Assembly: GCA_964507445.1 (NCBI GenBank)
Contig: CAZDQF010000008.1
Span: 124,001-188,000, forward strand
Direction: 5' to 3'
DNA length: 64,000 bases
Source of the DNA: GCA-2683135 sp964507445
GTDB taxonomy: Bacteria > Planctomycetota > GCA-002687715
Shown here piece after piece: positions 11,186 to 19,103 of this stretch. A program made the position numbers and the translations under genes. Every line of letters begins with the position of its first letter. Position 1 is the first letter of the stretch. The notes under the pieces are model-generated. The model was not told the DNA's origin and made no database searches. It saw only the letters and a program-made list of their open reading frames with translations.

Positions 11186-11273
11186 GGAGAGAGAGGGATT
11201 CGAACCCTCGGTACCCGAAACCGGATACACCGGATTAGCAATCCGGCGCGTTAGACCACTCCGCCATCTCTCC
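11185..11273 (-). tRNA. tRNA-Ser (anticodon GCU)
   Basis: The acceptor stem GGAGAGA pairs with TCTCTCC, followed by discriminator G. The anticodon arm is CCGGA-TTGCTAA-TCCGG with anticodon GCT. A long variable arm (class II, as in serine tRNAs) precedes the T arm with GGTTCGAATCC. CCA is not encoded. It lies 28 bases downstream of a second serine tRNA and is probably co-transcribed with it. Confidence 0.95.
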
Positions 11274-11301
11274 GTTTGTCTGTTCAGCTGACTTCTCCCG
11301 A

Positions 11302-11384
11302 CGGAGGGTGAGGGATTCGAACCCCCGGACCTTTCGGTCGCCGGTTTTCAAAACCGGTGCATTCGTCCACTCTGCCAACCCTCC
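11302..11384 (-). tRNA. tRNA-Ser (anticodon UGA)
   Basis: The acceptor stem GGAGGGT pairs with ACCCTCC, with discriminator G. The anticodon arm is CCGGT-TTTGAAA-ACCGG with anticodon TGA. The variable arm GACC-GAAA-GGTC and the T loop GGTTCGAATCC confirm a class II serine tRNA. CCA is not encoded. A good promoter lies just upstream. Confidence 0.95.
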
Positions 11385-11395
11385 GGCAGGCGTGC

Positions 11396-11423
11396 ATTCT
11401 ATGAGCCAGCAGGGTACGGGCAA
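11396..11423 (-). promoter_or_regulatory. Promoter of the tRNA-Ser pair (TTGCCC-N16-TAGAAT)
   Basis: On the minus strand, TTGCCC is followed by 16 bases and TAGAAT. The predicted start of transcription lies a few bases before the first tRNA. It is one of the best sigma-70-type matches in the window. Confidence 0.5.
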
Positions 11424-11438
11424 GGTCACGGTCACCGG

Positions 11439-11444
11439 TAGGAT
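11439..11444 (+). promoter_or_regulatory. Putative -10 box (TAGGAT) of leaderless nnrD
   Basis: TAGGAT is followed by 7 bases and the ATG at 11452. The purine-rich AGGATGG could instead act as a ribosome-binding site, so either reading is possible here. Confidence 0.3.
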
Positions 11445-11451
11445 GGATGCC

Positions 11452-12324
11452 ATGGAGGAGCTGCGTCAGCCAACCCTCGTCCGGAGGGACCCGGAGGCCC
11501 ATAAGGGCGCCTGCGGACACCTCCTGGTGGTGGGGGGCAGCCTCGGGCTATCGGGCGCCCCCCGGATGGCCGCCATGGGGGCGATCACCGCCGGTTCCGG
11601 GCTGGTTTCCGTGGTGGTTCCGGAGCCGGTGCGGGAGGAGGTGGCGGCCGAGAGCCCGGCCCTGATGGTGCAGGGCCTGCCGTCGACCGCGCTCGGGACC
11701 CTGGCCTGGTCGGGCTTGAGGCCGGCTCTGAGGGGCCTTCAGGGCGCCACCGCCGCGGTCGTGGGGCCCGGGGCGGGGCGTCACCCGGGCACCGAGGCCT
11801 TGCTCCGCTACCTCGTGGCGGAAGTCCCGGTTCCCATGGTCTGCGACGCCGACGCCCTCAACGCCTGGGCTCGGCAGGCGGGCCCTGCTCCGGAGGCTCC
11901 CCGGGTGTTCACGCCGCACCCGGGGGAATCCGCGCGGCTCCTGGGATGTACGGTGCCCGAGGTGCAGGGCGATCGTGAGGAGGCGGCCCGGGCGCTGCAA
12001 CGGCGCCTTGGTGGCGTGGTCGTGCTCAAGGGAGCAGGGACCCTGGTGACCGACGGCGACGTGGTCCTGCGCAGTCCCACGGGAAACCCCGGTCTTGCCG
12101 TAGGCGGCTCGGGAGACGTCCTGGCCGGGCTCATCGGCGGACTGATGGCACAAGGGCTGGCGGCCCTGGAGGCGGCCTGTGCGGGGGTGTGGATCCACGG
12201 CCGCGCCGCGGATTCCCTGCGCCTGTCGACCGGTGAGCGAGCCATGGAGCCGACGCGATTGATCGATGAGCTGACTCAGACCATGGCGGATCTCGAGTCG
12301 GAGGCCCCCCCGGACGTGATCTGA
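11452..12324 (+). CDS. nnrD: ADP/ATP-dependent NAD(P)H-hydrate dehydratase
   Basis: NnrD repairs damaged NAD(P)H by dehydrating the S form of its hydrate. The 290-residue protein has the YjeF C-terminal (ribokinase-like) pattern: GHLLVVGGSLGLSGAP near the N-terminus, VVGPGAGRHP, VCDADALNAW, FTPHPGE, VVLKGAGTLVTDG and the diagnostic NPGLAVGGSGDVLAGLIGG near residue 210. It is a stand-alone dehydratase without the epimerase (NnrE) domain. Alternative in-frame starts exist at 11443 and 11401. I prefer 11452 for its spacing to upstream signals, and because an extension toward 11308 would run over the tRNA. It converges on the FHA/VWA gene, with 10 bp between stops. Confidence 0.92.
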   Translation: MEELRQPTLVRRDPEAHKGACGHLLVVGGSLGLSGAPRMAAMGAITAGSGLVSVVVPEPVREEVAAESPALMVQGLPSTALGTLAWSGLRPALRGLQGATAAVVGPGAGRHPGTEALLRYLVAEVPVPMVCDADALNAWARQAGPAPEAPRVFTPHPGESARLLGCTVPEVQGDREEAARALQRRLGGVVVLKGAGTLVTDGDVVLRSPTGNPGLAVGGSGDVLAGLIGGLMAQGLAALEAACAGVWIHGRAADSLRLSTGERAMEPTRLIDELTQTMADLESEAPPDVI

Positions 12325-12334
12325 GGGGCAGGAT

Positions 12335-14521
12335 TCAACGGCCCGGGAGAGCTGTCGGATAGTCCGCGGCGCGGGCCGCCCGTTTCACTGCGTTCACCCT
12401 GCGAGCGACGGCGCTCTTCGAGCCTCTCGGATGCAGCGCGCGAGCCGCCTCCCTGAACCTCCGGTCGCGGCTGCTGCGGGCGAGACGCTTGGTGAGTACG
12501 GTGGCGGCCCAGCGCGCTTGCATGGAGGCGCGTTCGTCTTCGAGCACCGCCAGGTACGCGGGCAGGAAGACGCGGTCGTTCTCCGTAGTCAGGTGCCGGA
12601 AGAGCAGCTGTGAAGGGCGCGCCTTCAGCATGGCCTTGAGCACCCCTTGCAGGTCCTTCTCCTTCACCATCTTGCGGAAGTGCCGACTGCGCCAGCCGCT
12701 CTCCGCCGTGTTCATGGCGGCCTGCACGTCCTCCTTGTGAGTGGCGCCAAACGCCACCTCGACGATCCTGCGGACGACCGCAGCGCTCTCCTTGAGGGTC
12801 CCGGTGACCCCGGCGCCGGCCTCCGCGATGCTGCTAAAGGTCCGTATGGCGTCCGGGTCGGCCCGGCGTGCGCCGAACCCGGAGCCGGAAGTGACCAGGG
12901 TGTGCACCGAGCCGTTGCGTTTGGCGAAGCTGGCGACCAGCTGCTTCAGCCTGCCCATGTCTTGTTTGTGGGGTTGGGCGTCGCCGATCAGGATGACCAC
13001 CCGTTTCGCCCGGGACGACCACTTCATGCCGCCGACGGCGGCCTTCATCCCGTCCAGCACGGCCTCCGGGATGTCACCACCCTGGTCTGCCTCGAGGCTG
13101 TCCAGGAAGTCCACCGCTTCGTAGTAGTAGGGGGTGAGGTGGAGATCTCTTGTGACATAGTCGTCGCCCTCGTCACGGTACGTGACCACCCCGAGGCGGA
13201 AGTTCGGGATCAGGCCTCCCACCGTGCTGATCATCCTCCCGACTTGTTTCCGGGCCTCGTTGATGACGCGCTCCATGGAGCCCGTGCTGTCGATGACGAT
13301 GACGATGTCGAGCCCGGATGCCCGGAGGCTGCGGACGTACTTGCGGAACTTCTTGCCTCCCGCGTTGATGCCGCCGATGCCGGAGAGGTTCTCCCCCAAC
13401 CCCCCGGATGCGAGGCCGGAAGTGAAGGCATCCATTGGTGGTCCTTCCGCGTCACCGCGGGCGGTGTCGGGGATGTCCTGATCGAACTCCTCGTTCGGTT
13501 GGATCATCTCCTCGGGCTCGACGGCCTCCACGTCGTCCGGCTCGTCCACGATCTCGTCTACCTGCGGATCGATCTCAGCGGGCATGTCGGACTCGATCTC
13601 ATCGGGTCTGAGCAGGTCGGTGAAGTCGAGCCCGGCCTCCACGGGGGGGCGTTCCCGGACCACACGAGTCTCGGTCGTGACCGAGTGCAGGATGATGGCG
13701 AGGCAGACGTGCATGATGACGGAGACGACGACATACGGGCTGCTTCGCAGCTGCTCCACGAAGGCCTCGTTGAACGTCTGCTCCTTGAACCGTGTCGCCT
13801 CGGCGGAGATCTCCGCCATGGTGCGGCGGTGATCTTCCGTCGCTGGGGTGGGGGCTGCCGCTGCGGCGGCGGCGGAGAGCGCCACGGCCTGCTCCCGCGT
13901 GCGCCGTTCGTCTCTCTCGACCCGGCGTGCCACACGCTCTTCCTGCCACGCCCGCAGGCGCCTTCGCCAGCCGGACTCTGGTGGTTCAGCGGCTGGCTCC
14001 GTCGGTGATGCTGGCGGCTGGGTGAGGGGGGGCGGCTCCGGGGCCAGGGGCAGGATCGCTCTGCTCGGGGGGGCTTGGTCGGCGGTCGCCGGGGAGCTGG
14101 CCTGGTCCGAGTCAAAGAAGGGAGAGTCCTGCCAGGTGTCCCAGGGGTCCGCCGCCAACGGAGCGGTCATCGGCGTTTGCTCCGGCTCGTCGGTGGGCCT
14201 GGGAGCGGAGGTGGGGCCGGTCTCCAGGTAGACGATGCGGACGGACCCGATGGTGATCTGGTCCCCGGTGCGGAGCACGTTCGCCTCGGTCGGCCTGCCG
14301 TTGAGCCGGGTTCCCGTCTCGGAGAAGAGATCGAAGACCTCGAACCCCGTTTCCGATCGCTGGACGATGCAGTGTCGGGGTTCCACCCCAGGCGCGGTGA
14401 GTGAGAGCTTGCAGTCCGGGTCGCTGCCGATGGAGGTGGTGGCCCCCTCCAGGGTGACACGGAATTCGTGCCCTTCGAGGATCACCAGGAGCTGGGCTTT
14501 CGGTACCTGGAAAGAAGTCAT
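12335..14521 (-). CDS. FHA domain, transmembrane segment and von Willebrand factor A domain protein
   Basis: This is a 728-residue composite protein. An N-terminal FHA domain (about residues 8-98; IGSDPDCKLSL and PRHC are typical) would read phosphothreonine in the cytoplasm. A long Pro/Ala linker and a charged helical region (about 185-250) follow. One membrane segment (VVVSVIMHVCLAIILHSV, about 263-281) leads to an acidic stretch. An extracytoplasmic VWA domain starts near 403 with MIDAS motif DSTGS at 411-415. VWA domains bind metal and protein ligands. A C-terminal helical region (about 590-700) may be repeat-like. No kinase gene is adjacent, so the FHA partner is unknown. The combination implies signalling across the membrane, but the role is inference. 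Confidence 0.8.
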   Translation of the reverse strand: MTSFQVPKAQLLVILEGHEFRVTLEGATTSIGSDPDCKLSLTAPGVEPRHCIVQRSETGFEVFDLFSETGTRLNGRPTEANVLRTGDQITIGSVRIVYLETGPTSAPRPTDEPEQTPMTAPLAADPWDTWQDSPFFDSDQASSPATADQAPPSRAILPLAPEPPPLTQPPASPTEPAAEPPESGWRRRLRAWQEERVARRVERDERRTREQAVALSAAAAAAAPTPATEDHRRTMAEISAEATRFKEQTFNEAFVEQLRSSPYVVVSVIMHVCLAIILHSVTTETRVVRERPPVEAGLDFTDLLRPDEIESDMPAEIDPQVDEIVDEPDDVEAVEPEEMIQPNEEFDQDIPDTARGDAEGPPMDAFTSGLASGGLGENLSGIGGINAGGKKFRKYVRSLRASGLDIVIVIDSTGSMERVINEARKQVGRMISTVGGLIPNFRLGVVTYRDEGDDYVTRDLHLTPYYYEAVDFLDSLEADQGGDIPEAVLDGMKAAVGGMKWSSRAKRVVILIGDAQPHKQDMGRLKQLVASFAKRNGSVHTLVTSGSGFGARRADPDAIRTFSSIAEAGAGVTGTLKESAAVVRRIVEVAFGATHKEDVQAAMNTAESGWRSRHFRKMVKEKDLQGVLKAMLKARPSQLLFRHLTTENDRVFLPAYLAVLEDERASMQARWAATVLTKRLARSSRDRRFREAARALHPRGSKSAVARRVNAVKRAARAADYPTALPGR

Positions 14522-14607
14522 GGGGACCGGGTTCCATTCTGGCTGACGGGCTGGCGCTACGGAAGTAACGGCCCGGGAAACCCGATGTTTGCCGAGGAAA
14601 GCGCTCT

Positions 14608-15327
14608 TCAGGACCCCATGGCGCGGCGCATCTCATCAAGGGCGCCAGGGAGCCCCAGGAAGACCGCGCGGGAGACGATGGCGTGGCCGATGTTGAGGTC
14701 CAGCACGCCCGGGATGGACGCCACCGGGCCCACGTTGAGGTGGGTCAGGCCGTGTCCGGCGTTGACCACCAGGCCGAGCTCCTGGGCCCGGCTCGCGGCC
14801 TGTTGTAGCTGCTCCAACTCGAGGCCCTGCCCAGCCTCGTCCGGCGCGTCCGCGTAGCGGCCGGTGTGGAGCTCTACGTGGCTGGCGCCCAGGTCCCTGG
14901 CGCGGCTCATGATCTCCGGGTCCGGGTCCACGAAGAGGGACACGGCGATACCTGCGTCTCTCAGCCGGGCGGTGACCGCCTCGACCCGATGCGCGCTGGC
15001 TTCCAGATCCAGGCCGCCCTCCGTGGTCAGCTCCTCGCGCTTCTCCGGGACCAGGGTCGCCTCCTCCGGGTGGACCTCCAGGCAGACCTGGACGATGTCC
15101 TCCGCGGTGCTCATCTCGAAGTTGAAGGGGAGACGGATGTGGTCCTTGACCCGCCGCATGTCGTCGTCATGGACGTGACGGCGATCTTCCCGCAGGTGCA
15201 GGGTGATCCCCTCCACGTGGCCGGACGACTCGGCCAGAGTCGCTGCCTCCACGACATCGGGGTACGGAGTTCCGCGAGCTTGACGGAGCGTCGCGACGTG
15301 GTCGAGGTTGACGAACAATCGAGCCAT
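14608..15327 (-). CDS. pdxJ: Pyridoxine 5'-phosphate synthase PdxJ
   Basis: PdxJ condenses 3-amino-1-phosphohydroxypropan-2-one with deoxyxylulose 5-phosphate to make pyridoxine 5'-phosphate. The 239-residue TIM barrel is full length. Landmarks are NLDHVATLRQARGTPYPDVV at the start, HLREDRRHVHDDD, NFEMS, TLVPEKREELTTEGG, SLFVDPDPE, ELHTGRYAD and VNAGHGLT near residue 185. The start is supported by TAACGT 6 bases before the ATG, a leaderless pattern. It is divergent from rsmD, with 53 bp between start codons. Confidence 0.97.
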   Translation of the reverse strand: MARLFVNLDHVATLRQARGTPYPDVVEAATLAESSGHVEGITLHLREDRRHVHDDDMRRVKDHIRLPFNFEMSTAEDIVQVCLEVHPEEATLVPEKREELTTEGGLDLEASAHRVEAVTARLRDAGIAVSLFVDPDPEIMSRARDLGASHVELHTGRYADAPDEAGQGLELEQLQQAASRAQELGLVVNAGHGLTHLNVGPVASIPGVLDLNIGHAIVSRAVFLGLPGALDEMRRAMGS

Positions 15328-15333
15328 GACGCC

Positions 15334-15339
15334 ACGTTA
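15334..15339 (-). promoter_or_regulatory. Putative -10 box (TAACGT) of leaderless pdxJ
   Basis: TAACGT on the minus strand is followed by exactly 6 bases and the pdxJ ATG. No Shine-Dalgarno is present. Confidence 0.4.
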
Positions 15340-15367
15340 TCACGGCTCGCGACCTGGGGGCTGCCGC

Positions 15368-15373
15368 TACAAT
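15368..15373 (+). promoter_or_regulatory. Putative -10 box (TACAAT) of leaderless rsmD
   Basis: TACAAT lies 7 bases before the rsmD ATG. The intervening bases (CCGGCCG) cannot act as a ribosome-binding site. The promoter is divergent to that of pdxJ, with the two -10 boxes 28 bp apart. Confidence 0.4.
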
Positions 15374-15380
15374 CCGGCCG

Positions 15381-15941
15381 ATGAGGATCATCTCCGGAAC
15401 CCACAAGGGGAGGCCGTTCGAGGCGCCCAAAGGGCAGGCGACCCGGCCGATCCTGGATCGTCAGAAGGAATCTCTGTTCAACGTGCTGAGGGAGGCCTTG
15501 CCGTGCGAGGGGGTGCTGGATGTGTTCGCAGGCAGCGGCGCGCTCGGGTTCGAGGCCCTGTCGAGGGGGGCCTCCCGGGCTACCTTCGTGGACCGTGGGC
15601 GGCAGGCCGTCGGGGTCCTCCGGCGCAACGTGGCCAGCCTCGGTTTCGGGGACCGGGCGCAGGTCCTGGTGAGGGACGCGTTCACCCTTGATGCCAGTCG
15701 CATTCACCCGTTCGCTCTTCTCTTCCTCGATCCCCCGTTCCCCCTCTACGAGCGTCACCCGACGCGAGTCCACGGGCTCATGGAACAGCTGCTCACCAGC
15801 GCGACGGCCGCGGAGGACGTGAGGGGGGTGCTGAGGGTCCCCGTCGACGCGGAGGTCCCCGCCTTCCCTGATTCACTGGAACTCGTGGATCGCAGGCCGT
15901 TCGGGGAGAGCCTGATCATGATCTTGTCCCGAAGGACCTGA
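15381..15941 (+). CDS. rsmD: 16S rRNA (guanine966-N2)-methyltransferase RsmD
   Basis: RsmD methylates G966 of 16S rRNA in the assembled small subunit. The 186-residue protein starts with the typical MRIISGTHKGR, then RPILDRQKESLFNVL, the SAM-binding LDVFAGSGALGFEALSRGA and the catalytic DPPF (LLFLDPPFPLYER near residue 115). Length is normal for the family. It is expressed from a putative leaderless promoter divergent from pdxJ. A 120-bp gap follows before the next gene. Confidence 0.93.
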   Translation: MRIISGTHKGRPFEAPKGQATRPILDRQKESLFNVLREALPCEGVLDVFAGSGALGFEALSRGASRATFVDRGRQAVGVLRRNVASLGFGDRAQVLVRDAFTLDASRIHPFALLFLDPPFPLYERHPTRVHGLMEQLLTSATAAEDVRGVLRVPVDAEVPAFPDSLELVDRRPFGESLIMILSRRT

Positions 15942-16061
15942 GCGGAGGGGGTATCGGCCTTAAGCCCTTGCTGCGCGGGGCTGTTTCCGGGGGATCTGGG
16001 AAAACACCTCCAGGGACGCGCCATATGAGGTCGAAAGAGGTGTGGTCAGGAGTTCTCCCAC

Positions 16062-16877
16062 ATGAAGCACCTCGTATTGGCCCTCCTCGTCACGCTTCCG
16101 CTGTCAGCTCAGCAGCAGAAGGCGCCGCCCCAGCGCGGGGCCGGCGGATGGTGGGGCGACCTGTTCCGGGCGAGCACGGTCGCCCTCGAAGAGGTGGTTC
16201 AACAGCCGGAGACCTGGCGTGGCCGTCGCCTGAGCTTCGTCGTTCAGGTGCAGCGCCGAGGCCGGGTGCGCGACCCCTTTCATACACGGTTCGAGGAGAG
16301 CGCGTACATCAGCCTGCGGTGCTGGAGTGAGTCGGCGCCGTTGTGGGTGCGCGCAGCCTACGAGGACGTGTTCGAGCACCTGTTCCTGAGGCGCGGGTCC
16401 GAGGTCGCTCGGTCCATGTCCGCGGCCCCTGAGTACTCCCGGTGGCTGGTGACCGGTGTGGTGGCTGAGGTCGTCAAGGGAGAGCCGTGGATCGAGGCCA
16501 AGAGGGCCCGACGGCTCAAGACCGAACTGGATGAACCATCCCTTGTGAACATCGTGAAGGGGTTCCTGTTGCGGGACCTCAAGCGGTGGGACGCAGCTGC
16601 CTCTGCCTTTCACGCCGCGGACGGTGCGACGTTGCCGCAGCACGTGCGGGCGATGATCGTCCGCGAGGAGGCGAAGGCGCTGGCGCAGGGGGGGAAGAAG
16701 ACGCTGGCCGTGGCACGCCTTCGGGCTGCCATGGAGTTGATAGGAGAGGACGCGGAGGCGAGAGCCCTGCTCGCGCGGTTGGGAGGCCGCGCCGGCGGTG
16801 CCCCCGGTCCTGACGGGCCCCGTCCCGATCCGCCTGCGCCTGAGGGCGGCGCGGGGGGTGCGGACGGGAACCGCTGA
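16062..16877 (+). CDS. Secreted protein of unknown function with C-terminal helical repeat region
   Basis: This is a 271-residue product with a short signal peptide (MKHLVLALLVTLPLSAQ), so it is probably periplasmic. The central part (about 40-150) is mixed, with LEEVVQQPETWRGRRLSFVV and YISLRCWSE. The region about 165-240 (VKGFLLRDLKRWDAAASAF, then KALAQGGKKTLAVARLRAAM) looks like one or two TPR-like helical pairs. A Gly/Pro-rich tail ends it. AGGAG 9 bases before the ATG supports the start. I do not recognise a family. It is followed on the same strand by the tRNA-binding-domain gene after about 100 bp. Confidence 0.6.
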   Translation: MKHLVLALLVTLPLSAQQQKAPPQRGAGGWWGDLFRASTVALEEVVQQPETWRGRRLSFVVQVQRRGRVRDPFHTRFEESAYISLRCWSESAPLWVRAAYEDVFEHLFLRRGSEVARSMSAAPEYSRWLVTGVVAEVVKGEPWIEAKRARRLKTELDEPSLVNIVKGFLLRDLKRWDAAASAFHAADGATLPQHVRAMIVREEAKALAQGGKKTLAVARLRAAMELIGEDAEARALLARLGGRAGGAPGPDGPRPDPPAPEGGAGGADGNR

Positions 16878-16965
16878 CGGTTGTTCGAGCGGGTGTCCTG
16901 ACTCGTGGGCCTGCCTTGGGCGGGAGGGTCGGGACCCCGCGCTTTCTTGCGCCCCGCCTGCCGGG

Positions 16966-16971
16966 TAGGCT
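16966..16971 (+). promoter_or_regulatory. Putative -10 box (TAGGCT) of a leaderless gene at 16978
   Basis: TAGGCT is followed by 6 bases (CCTCTC) and ATG. No ribosome-binding site is present. Confidence 0.35.
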
Positions 16972-16977
16972 CCTCTC

Positions 16978-17376
16978 ATGAGCGAGAACGAGCCCCAGGG
17001 GCCCGACGAAGGCGCCGAGCCGACCTCGGAGCCGACCGTCGAAGCGCCCTCCTACATCGAGTTCGATCAGTTCGCCGCGGTCCATCTCAAGGCTGGCAAG
17101 GTCCTGAGCGCGGCCCCCCATCCTGATGCAGACCGGCTGCTGGTGCTGGAGGTGGATGTGGGAGAAGAGCAGCCTCGCCAGCTCTGCGCCGGGATCCGGG
17201 CGGACTGGGAGCCGGACGCTCTCGTCGGGCGCACCATCATCGTCGTGGCCAACCTCAAGCCCCGGAAGCTGCGGGGCATCGAGAGCCAGGGCATGCTGCT
17301 GGCGGTGGACGGCGTGGAGCGAGTGATCCCCGTGGGGGTCGATGGCCCGGTCGAACCTGGAACCCGGGTGACCTGA
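16978..17376 (+). CDS. Stand-alone tRNA-binding (MetRS C-terminal/EMAP-like OB-fold) protein
   Basis: This 132-residue protein consists of an acidic lead and one OB-fold tRNA-binding domain of the kind fused to the C-terminus of bacterial methionyl-tRNA synthetase. Landmarks are IEFDQFAAVHLKAGKVLSA, HPDADRLLVLEVDVG, RQLCAGI, VGRTIIVVANLKPRKLRGI and SQGMLLA. Stand-alone copies can act in trans as tRNA-binding partners of MetRS or be CsaA-like; the sequence alone does not separate these. The main MetRS gene is not in the window. It is probably co-transcribed with recN, which starts 5 bp downstream. Confidence 0.85.
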   Translation: MSENEPQGPDEGAEPTSEPTVEAPSYIEFDQFAAVHLKAGKVLSAAPHPDADRLLVLEVDVGEEQPRQLCAGIRADWEPDALVGRTIIVVANLKPRKLRGIESQGMLLAVDGVERVIPVGVDGPVEPGTRVT

Positions 17377-17381
17377 TCAAC

Positions 17382-19103
17382 ATGCCCGCGGAACGGGGAG
17401 GGCGCGCCTGGCTCGAAGAGGTGCGTGTCCAGGGGCTGGCGCTCCTGGAGAACGTGGAGATGACGTTCTCCCCGGGGCTCAACGTCGTCTCCGGTGAGAC
17501 GGGAGAGGGCAAGTCTCTGCTCCTGCAGGGCATCAACTTGCTGTTGGGCGCCCGTGCCCGTCGAGGTCTGGTCCGTCGCGGTGCGTCTCAGGCCTCTGTG
17601 GAGGGGCGGTTTCGCCTGCATGGAGTGGACCTCTCGGATGTGACCGATCTGGTGAGCTCGGATGCGGCTGAGTTGTGTCTGCGGCGAGTGGTCACCGCCG
17701 AGGGCAGCAGTCGGGCTTACGTGGATGGCGCCATCGCTCCGGTCGGATTGCTGGCGCGCCTGGGGGCTCGTCTGGTGGACGTGCACGGCCAGCGCCACTC
17801 CCTCCTGCGTGCTGCGGATCAGCGGGCGGTGCTCGACCGATTCTGCGGAGGCGAGGACCTCGCCCAGCAATGGCGTGACCTGTATGAGGAGTTGGCCAGT
17901 GTGCGTGCGGAGCGCGCGGCCCTCCGAGAGGGCGTTGACGCGGCCGTCGAGCGCCTGGAGTTCCTCCGGTTCCAGCTGCGGGAGTTGGAGGAGGCAGAGC
18001 CGGCGCTCGGAGAAGAGGCGGAGCTCACGGCGCGCCTCAAGACCCTGCACTCCGCCCAGCGGCTCCAGGAGATCCTGATGGAGGCCTCCGGGTTGCTTCA
18101 TGAGCGCGACGGCGCCGTTGGAGAGAACTGCGCGCGTCTGGCTCGGCAATTGGAAGAAACCGGCGCTGCAGAGGACGGCCCCCTGTCGGTCCTGAGGGCC
18201 CGGCTCGAGTCCCTTGGGCTGGAAGCGGAGGACCTGGGGCGGGAGTGCGGTGCGGCCATGAGCGCCTTGGATGCTGACGGCCCGGCGGCCCAGCAGGCGG
18301 AGGAGCGGCTCACCGTGCTGCGTGGTCTGGCCCGCCGTCACCGTGTGGAGCCCGACGACCTCCCGGAGCGGATGAGATCTCTGCAGTCGGAGGTCCGAAC
18401 GCTGGAGGACGGGGGACAGGGAGCGGATGAAGAGCTGGGTCGTCGGGAGAGCGCCTTGACCGCCTCCCTGTCCTCGATCGGGCTCCGCCTCTGGGAGCTG
18501 CGACGGAAGGGGGCCGCGCGCCTGCAGAAGGCCATCAAGCCGGCGTTGACCGAGCTGCGAATGCAGAAGGCCGTGGTCCGGGTCTGCGTGGAGCCCACCG
18601 CCTGGCCGACTGAGCTGGACTCGGAGACCTGCGCGGCCGATGGCCCCGGCCCGGTGAGGTTCCTGGTGGCGGCGAACCCGGGAGAGCCGGAGCAGCCTGT
18701 GGAGGACGTGGCGTCCGGTGGAGAGCTGGCGCGAATCCTGCTGGCCATCAAGGGGGCCCTGGCGGGGGCGCACGGGATCCCGTTGCTGATCTTCGATGAG
18801 ATCGACGCGGGTGTCGGCGGCCGGGTGGGCATCCCTTTCGGTCGGCGCATCGGCGCCATCGCGGCGCACCACCAGGTCCTGGTGGTCACGCATCTCCCGC
18901 AGGTGGCCGCCTTCGCGGATCGACATCTGGTGGTCCGCAAGGAAGTGACGAACGGACGCACGCGGACGGCGGTGTTGGCGGTGGACGGGGCCGAGCGCGT
19001 CTCCGAGGTGGCCGCCATGCTCGGGGCGGACGGCGGAGACGGAGTGGCCAGCGCGGCAGCCCGGACCCAGGCGGAAGCCCTGATCCAGGAGGCGGGCGGA
19101 TGA
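17382..19103 (+). CDS. recN: DNA repair protein RecN
   Basis: RecN is an SMC-like ATPase that acts early in double-strand break repair. The 573-residue protein has Walker A GETGEGKS near residue 38 (most RecN have GETGAGKS), a long coiled-coil middle, the signature VASGGELARILLAIKGAL near 445, and Walker B LLIFDEIDAGVGGRVG followed by VVTHLPQVAAFAD. The start at 17382 lies 5 bp after the previous stop. Its TGA overlaps the ATG of manA (ATGA), so the genes form an operon. It looks intact. Confidence 0.95.
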   Translation: MPAERGGRAWLEEVRVQGLALLENVEMTFSPGLNVVSGETGEGKSLLLQGINLLLGARARRGLVRRGASQASVEGRFRLHGVDLSDVTDLVSSDAAELCLRRVVTAEGSSRAYVDGAIAPVGLLARLGARLVDVHGQRHSLLRAADQRAVLDRFCGGEDLAQQWRDLYEELASVRAERAALREGVDAAVERLEFLRFQLRELEEAEPALGEEAELTARLKTLHSAQRLQEILMEASGLLHERDGAVGENCARLARQLEETGAAEDGPLSVLRARLESLGLEAEDLGRECGAAMSALDADGPAAQQAEERLTVLRGLARRHRVEPDDLPERMRSLQSEVRTLEDGGQGADEELGRRESALTASLSSIGLRLWELRRKGAARLQKAIKPALTELRMQKAVVRVCVEPTAWPTELDSETCAADGPGPVRFLVAANPGEPEQPVEDVASGGELARILLAIKGALAGAHGIPLLIFDEIDAGVGGRVGIPFGRRIGAIAAHHQVLVVTHLPQVAAFADRHLVVRKEVTNGRTRTAVLAVDGAERVSEVAAMLGADGGDGVASAAARTQAEALIQEAGG

